Assembly (NCBI GenBank): GCA_023269585.1
Contig: JAHFTC010000003.1
Location: forward strand, 28,081 to 92,080
From: Opitutaceae bacterium
Lineage (GTDB): Bacteria; Verrucomicrobiota; Verrucomicrobiia; Opitutales; Opitutaceae
Length of the DNA: 64,000 nt
Reading direction: 5' to 3'
Shown in pieces: positions 55,954 to 64,000 of this stretch; position 1 is the first letter of the stretch, and every line of letters begins with the position of its first letter. The translations under genes and the position numbers were made by a program. The notes below the pieces were generated by a model that saw only the letters and a program-made list of their open reading frames with translations, had not been told where the DNA came from and ran no database searches.

Positions 55954-57405
55954 ATGATCAAATTCCCGAACAAGATCCTCTTCGTCGGCTTCGGTGCCGT
56001 CGCCGAGTGCACGCTTCCGATTCTGCTCAAGCACATCAAGATCGCGTCGCAGAACGTGACGGTGATGGATTTCGAGGATCGTTCGGGGAAGTTGAAGAAG
56101 TGGACCGCCAAGGGCGTCCGCTTCGTGAAGGATCGGATCACCGAGGAGAACATGGGCGCCCTGCTTGCGAAGCACGTCGCCGCCGGCGACCTGCTCATCG
56201 ATCTCGCCTGGAACATCGACGCCTGCGAGATCCTCCAGTGGTGCCACGACCACGGGGTGATGTACATCAACACCTCCACCGAGCTCTGGGATCCGTACAA
56301 GTCCGGCAAACACCCGACGGAGAAGACCCTCTATTTCCGGCACATGAACCTGCGCCGGATGATCGCGAAGTGGAAGACCAAGGGCCCGACGGCCGTCATC
56401 GAGCACGGCGCCAACCCCGGCCTCATCTCGCATTTCACCAAACAGGGCCTGCTCGACATCGCCGCCGCCGCCCTCGCCGACAAGAAGTACAAGGCCAAGG
56501 ACGCCGAGCGCATCGCCGAGTACGCGAAGACGCTTCAGTTCAACCTGCTCTCCCAGCAGCTGGGCGTGAAGGTCATCCATGTCTCCGAGCGCGACACGCA
56601 GATCTCCGACGTGCCGAAGCAGGTGGGCGAGTTCGTCAACACCTGGAGCATCGAGGGCTTCCGCGAGGAGGGCACGACCACCGCCGAGATGGGCTGGGGC
56701 ACGCACGAGAAGACGCTTCCGGCCTACGCCTACGAGCACAAGCAGGGCCCGCGGAACCAGATCTGCCTCGCCCGCATGGGCATGAACACCTGGGTCCGCA
56801 CCTGGGTCCCCAACTATTCGATTCAAGGCATGGTCGTGCGCCACGGCGAGGCGTTCACGCTCTCCGACAAGCTCACCGTCTGGGAGGGCAAGAAGGCCGT
56901 CTACCGCCCCACCGTCCACTACGCCTACTGCCCGTGCGACGCCGCCATCGCCTCGCTCCACGAGCTGCGCGGCAACAACTACGAGCTGCAGCCCAAGCTG
57001 CGCATCATGAGCGACGAGATCACCACCGGCGAAGACATCCTCGGCGCGCTCATCATGGGCCACGCGTACAACTCTTGGTGGACCGGCAGCGACCTCAGCA
57101 TCCAGGAATCCCGTCGCCTCGTGCCGCATCAGAATGCCACCACGATGCAGGTCGCCATCTCCGTGACCGCCGCCGCGATGTGGATGATCGAGAACCCGGC
57201 CGAGGGTATCCGCGTTCCCGACGACCTTCCGCACGACTATGTGCTCGGCATCGCCAAGCCCTACCTCGGGAAGTTCATCTCCACGCCCTCGGACTGGACG
57301 CCGCTCAAGGGCTACGCCTCCGCGTTCAAGGGCTACAACAAGCCCGACCTCGACGTGAAGGATCCGTGGCAGTTCAAGAACTTCCTCATCAAGGACGGCG
57401 ACTGA
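55954..57405 (+). CDS. hss: Homospermidine synthase, saccharopine dehydrogenase-like
   Basis: 483 residues, the length of bacterial homospermidine synthase. NAD-binding Rossmann start KILFVGFGAVAECTLPILLK; conserved HSS blocks INTSTELWDPY, AVIEHGANPGLISHFTKQGL (the AxGANPGxxSxFxKQ motif), EMGWGTHEKTLP and YNSWWTGSDLSIQE. Condenses two putrescines (or putrescine and spermidine) to sym-homospermidine with NAD as redox cofactor. The next gene encodes a putrescine-forming decarboxylase, supporting the assignment. A carboxyspermidine-type dehydrogenase is a less likely alternative because those are about 400 residues. Confidence 0.88.
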   Translation: MIKFPNKILFVGFGAVAECTLPILLKHIKIASQNVTVMDFEDRSGKLKKWTAKGVRFVKDRITEENMGALLAKHVAAGDLLIDLAWNIDACEILQWCHDHGVMYINTSTELWDPYKSGKHPTEKTLYFRHMNLRRMIAKWKTKGPTAVIEHGANPGLISHFTKQGLLDIAAAALADKKYKAKDAERIAEYAKTLQFNLLSQQLGVKVIHVSERDTQISDVPKQVGEFVNTWSIEGFREEGTTTAEMGWGTHEKTLPAYAYEHKQGPRNQICLARMGMNTWVRTWVPNYSIQGMVVRHGEAFTLSDKLTVWEGKKAVYRPTVHYAYCPCDAAIASLHELRGNNYELQPKLRIMSDEITTGEDILGALIMGHAYNSWWTGSDLSIQESRRLVPHQNATTMQVAISVTAAAMWMIENPAEGIRVPDDLPHDYVLGIAKPYLGKFISTPSDWTPLKGYASAFKGYNKPDLDVKDPWQFKNFLIKDGD

Positions 57406-57444
57406 GGCCGTTTTCGATTTTGGATTTTCGGTTTCCGATTTCCG

Positions 57445-57556
57445 CCACTGTAGGCCAGGTCGCCGACCTGGCCTCTTCTCCATCCGGGCCGCAAAGCCGC
57501 AGCGGATCGATGCCCGTGGGTAGGGATGGCGCTGCGCGCCGGCCCTACCGTCTATC
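57445..57556. repeat. Hairpin repeats between hss and the decarboxylase gene
   Basis: GTAGGCCAGGTCGCCGACCTGGCC (from 57450) is a near-perfect dyad, and about 70 bases on GGTAGGGATGGCGCTGCGCG with CGCCGGCCCTACC forms another. Both have the GTAGG/CCTAC edge seen in the 94-base elements. Confidence 0.6.
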
Positions 57557-57643
57557 GTGACCTCAGGCGCTCGCTGATCCGCTTGCGCCCTTCCCGCTTC
57601 CCGCTACTCACTCCCCGCTACCCGCTACTTTTCTTCATCCAAC

Positions 57644-58783
57644 ATGATCTCGAAGGCCCAACTCCAGAAGCTCGCCCAGGAACACGGCACGCCGCTCTTC
57701 ATCGTCGACCACGACGAGCTCCGGAAGAACTACCGCACCTTCAAGCGCTACCTGCCCCGCGTGCAGGCCTACTTCGCCGTGAAGGCCAACTCGCTCCCCG
57801 AGATCGTCCGCACGCTCTTCCAGGAGGGCGCCAGCTTCGACGTCGCCTCGATGCCCGAGTTCGAGAATGTGTATGAGAACATCAAGGGCATGCCGGCCAA
57901 GCAGCGGCAGGACTGGATCTGGGACAAGATCATCTACGCCAACCCGATCAAGCCGGAGGCCACCCTCGAGCAACTCGACAAGTACAAGCCGCTCGTGACC
58001 TTCGACAACGTCGAGGAGATCCACAAGATCAAGAAGCACGCGCCCAACGCCGGCCTCGCCCTCCGTCTCAAGGTTCCCAACACCGGTGCGATGGTCGAGC
58101 TCTCCTCGAAGTTCGGCGCCTCGCCCGGCGAGGCCGTCGACATGATTCTCGAGGCCGACCGCGTCGGTCTCACCGTCGAGGGTGTCAGCTTCCACGTCGG
58201 CAGCCAGACCACGAACTTCGAGAACTACGTCCAGGCGCTCGCGCTCACGGCGAACATCTTCAAGGAGGCGCAGGACCGCGGCTACAAGAAGATGAACCTC
58301 GTCGACATCGGCGGCGGTTTCCCCGCGCCGTACGACGCCACGGTGAAGCCCTTCCGCGATCTCGCAAAGGTCATCAACTCCGAGATCGACCGCCTCTTCC
58401 CGAAGGACATCCAGATCCTCGCCGAGCCCGGCCGCTTCATGGTCGCCACCGCCGGCTACGCCGTCTCGCGCGTCGTGGGCAAGGCCATTCGCGACGGCAA
58501 GCCGTGCTACTACATCAACGACGGCGTCTATCACACGTACTCCGGCGTCATCTTCGACCACCTCCACTACCCGATCAAAGCCTTCAAGAAGGGCGCCACG
58601 CAGATCAGCGCCGTCTTCGGACCGACCTGCGATGCGCTCGACGTCGTCTCGATGGCCGAGAACCTCCCCGCGCTCGAGCGCGGCGACCTCGTCTACAGCG
58701 AGAACATCGGCGCCTACAGCGCCGCCTCGTCGACTTACTTCAACGGCATCCCCCCGGCCAAGATCGTGCACGTGAATCAGTGA
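57644..58783 (+). CDS. Type III PLP-dependent ornithine decarboxylase
   Basis: 379-residue alanine-racemase-fold decarboxylase. PLP lysine Lys47 in AYFAVKANS, GVSFHVGSQT, the glycine loop VDIGGGFPAPYD, EPGRFMVA, and the active-site Cys in VFGPTCDALD with YSENIGAYS at the end. These favour L-ornithine (or lysine) decarboxylase over diaminopimelate decarboxylase, which has SxxD-type and longer sequences. Makes putrescine for the homospermidine synthase upstream (238-base gap, with repeats). The short CCCGCTA repeats directly before its ATG replace a Shine-Dalgarno. Confidence 0.9.
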   Translation: MISKAQLQKLAQEHGTPLFIVDHDELRKNYRTFKRYLPRVQAYFAVKANSLPEIVRTLFQEGASFDVASMPEFENVYENIKGMPAKQRQDWIWDKIIYANPIKPEATLEQLDKYKPLVTFDNVEEIHKIKKHAPNAGLALRLKVPNTGAMVELSSKFGASPGEAVDMILEADRVGLTVEGVSFHVGSQTTNFENYVQALALTANIFKEAQDRGYKKMNLVDIGGGFPAPYDATVKPFRDLAKVINSEIDRLFPKDIQILAEPGRFMVATAGYAVSRVVGKAIRDGKPCYYINDGVYHTYSGVIFDHLHYPIKAFKKGATQISAVFGPTCDALDVVSMAENLPALERGDLVYSENIGAYSAASSTYFNGIPPAKIVHVNQ

Positions 58784-58786
58784 CGG

Positions 58787-58880
58787 CGTAGGTCGTCCCT
58801 TCAGGGCGACCCGCTCGACGCGAGCTCACCACTGGTTTCACCGCAGTACCAGCCGGGGCGTGCTGAAGCAGCGCCCTACG
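58787..58880 (+). repeat. Family II element, 94 bp (copy 1)
   Basis: Starts CGTAGGTCGTCCCTTCAGGG and ends GCTGAAGCAGCGCCCTACG. Two imperfect hairpins back to back (GGTCG-TCCCTTCAGGG-CGACC on the left). Begins four bases after the decarboxylase stop. Confidence 0.88.
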
Positions 58881-59026
58881 CGCAGGCGTGCGGCATTGCT
58901 TCAACGGCTTTTCCCGCGCTTGAGCATCCTCCCCGCCGCGCCGTTTTCCTTGGTGGCCAAACCGTTGCCACTCGCTATCGCTGTCCCTCCCCTTTTCTCA
59001 CCGTTCCGTCGTCGTCCCTCTTCACC

Positions 59027-61291
59027 ATGCGCTCCGACATCATCAAGAAAGGCTTTGAACGCGCCCCGCACCGCAGCCTCCTCCGCGCCACCGGCGTGAT
59101 CGAGTCCGAGGCCGATTTCGACAAGCCGTTCATCGCGATCTGCAACAGCTACATCGATTGCATTCCGGGCCATGCGCATCTCAACGAGGTCGGCGCCCTG
59201 GTGAAGCGTCTCGTGCGCGAGGCGGGCGGCGTGCCCTTTGTCTTCAACACCATCGGCGTCGACGACGGCATCGCCATGGGCCACTCCGGCATGAAGTTCT
59301 CCCTGCCGTCGCGCGACCTCATCGCCGACTGCGTCGAGACCGTGCTCCGCGCCCACTGCTTCGACGGCATGGTCTGTATCCCGAATTGCGATAAGATCGT
59401 TCCCGGCATGATGATGGGCGCCCTGCGCGTTAACATCCCGACCGTGTTCGTCTCGGGCGGCCCGATGGCCGCCGGCATCGCGCACACCGACGAGTCCAGC
59501 GAACTCCCCGAGCACCTCCGCCCGGCCGACCAGAAGAGCGACCTTATCACCGTCTTCAAGGGCGTGGGCGCGCTCCAGACCGGCAACATCACCGCCGAGG
59601 AGTTGCTCAAGATGGAGCAGTCTGCCTGCCCGACCTGCGGCTCCTGCTCGGGCATGTTCACGGCCAACTCGATGAACTGCCTGTGCGAGGCGCTCGGCCT
59701 CGCCCTGCCGGGCAACGGCACCATCCTCGCCGTCTCCAAAGAGCGCGAACAACTCTACCGCCGCGCCGCCGCGCAGATCGTCGAGCTCGTGAAACGCGAC
59801 CTCAAGCCGCGCGACATCGCCACCCTCGACGCCTTCGACAACGCGCTCGCCCTCGACGTCGCCATGGGCGGCTCGACCAACACCGTGCTCCACACCCTCG
59901 CCATCGCGCGCGAGGCCGGCATCGAGTACGACATCGCCCGCATCGACGCCATCTCACGGCGCGTGCCCTGCCTCTGCAAGGTGTCGCCGTCTTCCGACTA
60001 CCACATCCAGGATGTCCACCGCGCCGGCGGCATCCACACCATCCTCGGTGAGTTGAAGCGCATGGGCGCACTCAAGACCGAGTGCGTCACCGTCACGGGG
60101 AAAACCCTCGGCGAGAACATCGACGCCTGGGACCTGCGCTCGCCCGCCTGCACCGACGAGGCGCGCATCACCCGCATCTCCGGCTGCTCCGCGCTCGTGC
60201 TCGACCCGGCCGACAAGATGGGCCCCGCCGGGCGCACGGCCTCCGGCAACCTCGTGCCGAAGCCGATGCTCTTCCATCCCGCCGACGACCGCGCGATCGC
60301 CCTCTGGCGTTTCGCCGCCGCCTTCAACGCCAACGACGCCGCCGCCTGCGGTGCGCTCTTCGGCACCAAGGGCGAACTCGAGGTCGACGCCACCACCACC
60401 TGGACCGGCGCGTTCGAGATCGAGGCCGGCCTCAAGCCGAAGTTCGCCGAGTTCCGCGGCCTCGTCCGCGCCGAGCTGGGCGAAGTCCGCGGCACGCCCG
60501 TCCTCGTGATCTGGCAGTACGAGAAGACCGGCGCGAAGAAGATCGTCTGCCTGCTCCGCGTCCCGCGTCTCCACGCCGCCGGCACGATCGCCCGCGCCGC
60601 GCACGACTTCGACGCCAAGAACTTCGCCATCGCCAAGCCCGCCGGCCTCATGCCGCACGACCCGGCGTTCCGCTTCGACGCGCAGCATTGCATCCGCTCC
60701 GCCGACCGCGCCTACACGCCCGACGGCGGCCTCTCGATCCTCTACGGCGATCTCGCCCCTGAGGGCTCGGTGGTGAAGACCGCCGGCATCAGCGATGCCT
60801 TCAAGGCGTATTGCGGCCCCGGCTTCGTGTTCGAAGGTCCGACGGTGATCTTCGAGAGCCAGGACGACGCCTGCGCCGGCATCCTCGCCGGCAAGGTGAA
60901 GGCCGGCGACATCGTCATCATCCGTAACGAAGGTCCGCGCGGCGGTCCTGGAATGCAGGAGATGCTCTCGCCCACGAGCTACATCGTCGGCATGGGCCTC
61001 GGCGACAAGGTCGCGCTCATCACCGACGGCCGTTTCAGCGGTGGCACCGCCGGCGCGTGCATCGGCCATGTTTCGCCCGAGGCCGCGGAGGGCGGGCCGA
61101 TCGGGTTGCTCAAGGAAGGCGACCGCCTGCGCATCGACTTCCCCGGCCGCCGTATCGACATCCTGGTCGACAAAGCCGTGCTCGCCGAGCGCCGCACCGC
61201 CTGGCAGCCCGTGCAGCGCGAGCTCACCGGCTGGCTCGCCCGCTACCGCAAGCTCGTCGCCAACGCCAGCAAGGGCGGCGTGCTCTCGTAG
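59027..61291 (+). CDS. ilvD: Dihydroxy-acid dehydratase with a large internal insertion
   Basis: 754 residues against about 560 for the family. Canonical blocks are intact: [64 protein letters not shown] (Fe-S Cys), [39 protein letters not shown] and TDGRFSGGT. It converts dihydroxyisovalerate or dihydroxymethylvalerate to keto acids for valine, leucine and isoleucine. Between GKTLGENI (residue 365) and [15 protein letters not shown] (555) lie about 190 extra residues including [20 protein letters not shown] and [19 protein letters not shown], which resemble an NTF2/SnoaL-like domain. The stop codon lies inside family II copy 2. Confidence 0.93.
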   Translation: MRSDIIKKGFERAPHRSLLRATGVIESEADFDKPFIAICNSYIDCIPGHAHLNEVGALVKRLVREAGGVPFVFNTIGVDDGIAMGHSGMKFSLPSRDLIADCVETVLRAHCFDGMVCIPNCDKIVPGMMMGALRVNIPTVFVSGGPMAAGIAHTDESSELPEHLRPADQKSDLITVFKGVGALQTGNITAEELLKMEQSACPTCGSCSGMFTANSMNCLCEALGLALPGNGTILAVSKEREQLYRRAAAQIVELVKRDLKPRDIATLDAFDNALALDVAMGGSTNTVLHTLAIAREAGIEYDIARIDAISRRVPCLCKVSPSSDYHIQDVHRAGGIHTILGELKRMGALKTECVTVTGKTLGENIDAWDLRSPACTDEARITRISGCSALVLDPADKMGPAGRTASGNLVPKPMLFHPADDRAIALWRFAAAFNANDAAACGALFGTKGELEVDATTTWTGAFEIEAGLKPKFAEFRGLVRAELGEVRGTPVLVIWQYEKTGAKKIVCLLRVPRLHAAGTIARAAHDFDAKNFAIAKPAGLMPHDPAFRFDAQHCIRSADRAYTPDGGLSILYGDLAPEGSVVKTAGISDAFKAYCGPGFVFEGPTVIFESQDDACAGILAGKVKAGDIVIIRNEGPRGGPGMQEMLSPTSYIVGMGLGDKVALITDGRFSGGTAGACIGHVSPEAAEGGPIGLLKEGDRLRIDFPGRRIDILVDKAVLAERRTAWQPVQRELTGWLARYRKLVANASKGGVLS

Positions 61292-61380
61292 GTCGTCCCT
61301 TCAGGGCGACCGGCCGGTGAGATGCTCGCACCAGTTGCGAGCACAGAGCCGGCCTGGTCGTGCTGAACCAGCGACCCACG
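61287..61380 (+). repeat. Family II element, 94 bp (copy 2)
   Basis: CGTAGGTCGTCCCTTCAGGG start, GGTCGTGCTGAACCAGCGAC then CCACG end. Its first bases contain the ilvD stop codon (TAG at 61289-61291). Confidence 0.88.
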
Positions 61381-61446
61381 CGCAGGCGCTCCTGACCGAG
61401 CACCTGCTTGCGCCGTGTTTTCTCGGGGCCACACTCCCTCTCGCCC

Positions 61447-62286
61447 ATGCCGAACCTCTTCATCATCGCGGGGCCGAATGGCGCAGGGAAGACGACCTAC
61501 GCGCGGCGTTTCCTGAATGAGGAGCTGCGCATCGGCGAGTTCGTGAACGCCGATCTGATCGCCGCCGGCCTCTCGCCGTTCGCGCCCGACAAAGCCGCGT
61601 TCGAAGCCGGCCGCCTCATGCTCAAGCGCCTGCGCGACCTCGCCGCGCGCCGCGAAGATTTCTCCTTCGAGACCACCCTCTCCGGTCGCGCCTACGCGCC
61701 GCTCCTGCGCGAGGTGCGCGCCGCCGGCTACCGCATCCGGCTCGATTTCCTCTGGATCCCCACGCTCGACCTCACCCGTGACCGCGTGAAGCAGCGCGTC
61801 GCGAAAGGCGGCCACGATATTCCCGACGAGGTTCAGCAGCGGCGCTTCCATCTCGGTGTGCGCAACCTCGCCGAGCTGTACCGGCCGCTGGTGAACCACT
61901 GGCGCCTGTACGAAAACACCGGCAAGGAACCGCATCTGGTCGCGGAGGAAGAGGACGGGATCTTCTCAGTCGAGGATGCACCGCTTCTTGCCCGGATCGA
62001 GCGGAGCGCTAGCGTTTCGTTCATGCCTGAGGGAAAACAGTCCACGGTCGAAGAGGCCTTCCACATGACACCGGACGAGGAGACCCGCGCCTCCATGCGC
62101 GCGATGCGGAAGGCCTTCGCTGATGCCGTGTTGGAGAACCTCCGCTTCGGCCTGCCGGTCGTGCAGTACATTGACGGCAAGGTTGTGCACACTCCCGCCG
62201 AGGACCTCGCGCCGCTCGCGCGCCGGATCCTCGCCGCCAACGGCGAACCGCTCCCCGAGGACATCGCCGCCGGGCGGACGTTCTGA
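61447..62286 (+). CDS. Zeta-toxin-like kinase with a C-terminal extension
   Basis: 279 residues. P-loop kinase of the zeta-toxin/UNAG-kinase type: Walker A GPNGAGKTT (residues 9-17), NADLIAAGLSPF, the SFETTLSGRAY segment and a late Arg-rich helix. Zeta proteins phosphorylate UDP-N-acetylamino sugars or other small substrates. No separate epsilon-like antitoxin is upstream. Residues 205-260 (THE stretch MTPDEETRASMRAMRKAFAD and LRFGLPVVQYIDGKVVHTPA) resemble small proteins often encoded beside such kinases (x-G-P-V-V-xxx-DGK-V-V). Flanked on both sides by family II elements. Confidence 0.82.
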   Translation: MPNLFIIAGPNGAGKTTYARRFLNEELRIGEFVNADLIAAGLSPFAPDKAAFEAGRLMLKRLRDLAARREDFSFETTLSGRAYAPLLREVRAAGYRIRLDFLWIPTLDLTRDRVKQRVAKGGHDIPDEVQQRRFHLGVRNLAELYRPLVNHWRLYENTGKEPHLVAEEEDGIFSVEDAPLLARIERSASVSFMPEGKQSTVEEAFHMTPDEETRASMRAMRKAFADAVLENLRFGLPVVQYIDGKVVHTPAEDLAPLARRILAANGEPLPEDIAAGRTF

Positions 62287-62297
62287 GGGTGGGTCGA

Positions 62298-62392
62298 CGT
62301 AGGTCGTCCCTTCAGGGCGACCCGCTCGATAGGATGCGCGAACCAGTTGCGAGCATAGGGCCGGCTTGGTCGTGCTAAAGCAGCGACCTACG
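62298..62392 (+). repeat. Family II element, 95 bp (copy 3)
   Basis: CGTAGGTCGTCCCTTCAGGG start and GTGCTAAAGCAGCGACCTAC end. Its right end contains the stop codon of the minus-strand ligase gene (TAG at 62390-62388). Confidence 0.88.
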
Positions 62393-64000
62393 GGCCGACC
62401 TGCTCGCCCCGCGCCTCCGCCAAGCGCACGCAAAGCTCGCGGTTTTCCGTTTTGCCGAGCCATGTGGCCAGTTCCGGCGCCGCCAGCAACGGCCTGAGCC
62501 CGCCATACCGCGCCGCCAGCTCCTTCGCCGTCACCGGACCCACGCGCGGGATACCCAGCCCCGCGACCACACGCCACAGTTCCGCGCGGCGGCTGCGCGC
62601 GATGGCCTTGAGCAGCGCGCCGGCCTTCTTGTCGCCGATTCCTGGTAACACCACGAGCTGCTCGCGGCGCAGCCGGTAGATGTCGCCTGCGTCGCGTACG
62701 AGCCCGCGCTGCACGAGCGTCGCGATCGTCGCGGGGCCGAGGCCCTTGATCTCCACGCTTGCCGCAAAGTGCTCGAGCCGCGCGCGGACCTTCGCAGCAC
62801 AGAACTCGTTTAGGCAGCGCGCCTCGGTGCGGCCTTCGCTGAACACCACCGGCGTGCCGCACTCCGGGCAGTGCGCAGGAAACACATAGGGCGTGCTCTC
62901 CGGCAGACGCTGCCCGCGGTCGACCTCGATCAACTGCGGGATGATTTCACCGGATCGCTCGAGCACCACGCGGTCGCCGATCCGCGCATCGAGCCGCGCG
63001 AGGGCGGCGGGATTATGCAGCGAGGCGCGGGCTATCGTGCTGCCGGCGAGGGCAATCGGGTCCAGCTCCGCCACGGGCGTAAGCCGACCGGTGCGGCCGA
63101 CCTGGATCGTGATGGCGCGCAACCGGGTCGTCGCGCGTTCGGCCGCGAACTTGTACGCCAGCGCCCAGCGCGGTGCCGCGTCGGCTTCGCCCACCTGCTC
63201 GCGCAACGCCACGGCGTCGACCTTCGCCACGGCTCCGTCGATTGGGTACGCCAGTTTTCCCCGTTCGCGCCCGAGCGTCTGCACGGCCTGCCAGAGCTCA
63301 CCGGCGTCCTTGGCAAACCGCACCGGATCGATCACGGGCAGCCCCCAGCGCCGCGCCTGCTCGTGGAAATTCCGCTGCGACGTCGGTCCGATGGTTGCCG
63401 GCTCGCACGCGCCCCAGTGGTAGAAGACGACCGTGAGTGCGCGCAGCTCCGTCTCGTCCGGTGCGAGCTGCTTGAGCGTGCCGGCGGCGCGGTTACGCGG
63501 GTGGGCGAATGGCGCTTCGCCCGCGGCCTCGCGCTCGCGGTTGAGCCGCGCGAACGGCGCCCGTCCGACGTAGATCTCGCCACGCAGTTCAATCGCTTCC
63601 GGCAGCGGGTTCGCCCTTCCGGCGGCGTCGGTCGGCGCGAGGTGCGACGGAAGCGTGGGGATTCGGCGGGCGGTCGCGGTGATATCGTCGCCGCGGGCGC
63701 CGTCGCCCCGGGTGAGCACGCGCACGAGTGCGCCGCGCTCGTAGGTGGCGCTGAAGGCGACGCCGTCGACCTTGGGTTCGATCACAACCGGGAAGTCGGC
63801 GCGGCCGGTCCGGTCCGCGATGCCGGCATACCACGCGCGCAGCTCTGCCTCGGTGTAGCTCTTGACCAGCCCGCGCATCGGGGCGTGATGCGCCACGCGA
63901 GCGAAACCGTCGGTGTGGTCGTAACCGAGGGCGGGCAGGGCCGCGACCGTGGCGGCCGCCGCCGGATGTGCGCGCTCGAGCGCGGCGAGTTCGTGGCGCA
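62388..64000 (-). CDS. ligA: NAD-dependent DNA ligase, 5-prime end beyond window; BRCT domain absent
   Basis: The frame stays open to the window edge; 536 residues are visible. N-terminal part of the Ia domain (ALERAHPAAAATVAALPALG, HHAPMRGLVKSYTEAEL), adenylation Lys in EPKVDGVAFS, RGEIYVGRAPFARLNREREA, oligonucleotide-binding fold, the four-Cys zinc finger (CPECGTPVV...CLNEFCAAK) and helix-hairpin-helix repeats (VLPGIGDKKAGALLKAI). Translation ends at RLAEARGEQVGP where family members continue into a C-terminal BRCT domain; the stop codon is supplied by a family II element. Seals nicks using NAD. Whether it is the housekeeping ligase is unknown. Confidence 0.93.
   Translation of the reverse strand, partial: RHELAALERAHPAAAATVAALPALGYDHTDGFARVAHHAPMRGLVKSYTEAELRAWYAGIADRTGRADFPVVIEPKVDGVAFSATYERGALVRVLTRGDGARGDDITATARRIPTLPSHLAPTDAAGRANPLPEAIELRGEIYVGRAPFARLNREREAAGEAPFAHPRNRAAGTLKQLAPDETELRALTVVFYHWGACEPATIGPTSQRNFHEQARRWGLPVIDPVRFAKDAGELWQAVQTLGRERGKLAYPIDGAVAKVDAVALREQVGEADAAPRWALAYKFAAERATTRLRAITIQVGRTGRLTPVAELDPIALAGSTIARASLHNPAALARLDARIGDRVVLERSGEIIPQLIEVDRGQRLPESTPYVFPAHCPECGTPVVFSEGRTEARCLNEFCAAKVRARLEHFAASVEIKGLGPATIATLVQRGLVRDAGDIYRLRREQLVVLPGIGDKKAGALLKAIARSRRAELWRVVAGLGIPRVGPVTAKELAARYGGLRPLLAAPELATWLGKTENRELCVRLAEARGEQVGP

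Noticed and set aside
55517..55957. Open frame between rpsI and hss
   Set aside because: No conserved sequence; it runs through the palindrome and the hss start. Treated as leader.

Overview
The window is high-GC DNA with short intergenic gaps and very few Shine-Dalgarno sites. Its gene content suggests a facultative or strict anaerobe of the Verrucomicrobiota, most like Opitutaceae. The points in favour are a trimeric NAD-linked [FeFe] hydrogenase, NrfHA ammonifying nitrite reductase, cytochrome bd, glycogen phosphorylase, two TonB receptors, homospermidine synthesis and abundant short palindromic repeats. The taxonomic call is an inference from gene content and style; no rRNA gene is present to confirm it.

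Layout. 1-6 kb: an acetate-type transporter (SatP), an EamA exporter carrying a repeat-derived insert, and a plus-strand cluster of two aldo/keto-reductase-fold proteins without catalytic residues, a metallophosphoesterase and an Rnk/GreA-like factor. 6-14.5 kb: a TonB receptor bracketed by palindromic elements, the hndA-hndC-hndD hydrogenase operon, and a REP-associated tyrosine transposase with four copies of its presumed 168-bp element, three of them in tandem. 14.5-26 kb: glgP, mutL, an MFS transporter, a repeat-filled gap, a YhcG-type nuclease, a small lipoprotein, argH and a nucleotide-sugar-type epimerase. 26-31 kb: a nitrite/N-oxide block (nrfA, nrfH, a Crp/Fnr regulator, a DUF2249 protein, a cupin, a YwiC remnant) with two FNR/DNR-type boxes. 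31-42 kb: a J-like protein, cydAB, two secreted proteins sharing a domain, a second TonB receptor, a broken deaminase gene, an S41 protease-like lipoprotein and a DUF3016 protein. 42-54 kb: a type IIA topoisomerase B subunit, an overlapping pair of hybrid sensor kinase genes, a lytic transglycosylase, glycerate kinase, a CCA-adding-type enzyme, a DUF423 protein and a TorF-like porin. 54-64 kb: rplM-rpsI, homospermidine synthase and ornithine decarboxylase (together converting ornithine through putrescine to homospermidine), an unusually long ilvD, a zeta-toxin-like kinase and a DNA ligase cut by the window edge.

The strongest unusual points are: (1) a dihydroxy-acid dehydratase with about 190 extra residues resembling an NTF2/SnoaL domain; (2) paired AKR-fold pseudoenzymes around a phosphoesterase; (3) a RAYT transposase with its element array, plus a second, unrelated 94-bp element family whose ends supply the stop codons of ilvD and of a ligase lacking its BRCT domain; (4) a hydrogenase flavoprotein subunit that has lost its N-terminal [2Fe-2S] cysteines and the C-terminal ferredoxin domain; (5) two FNR-type boxes tying the N-oxide genes together; (6) pyrimidine-rich microrepeat leaders directly before five start codons.
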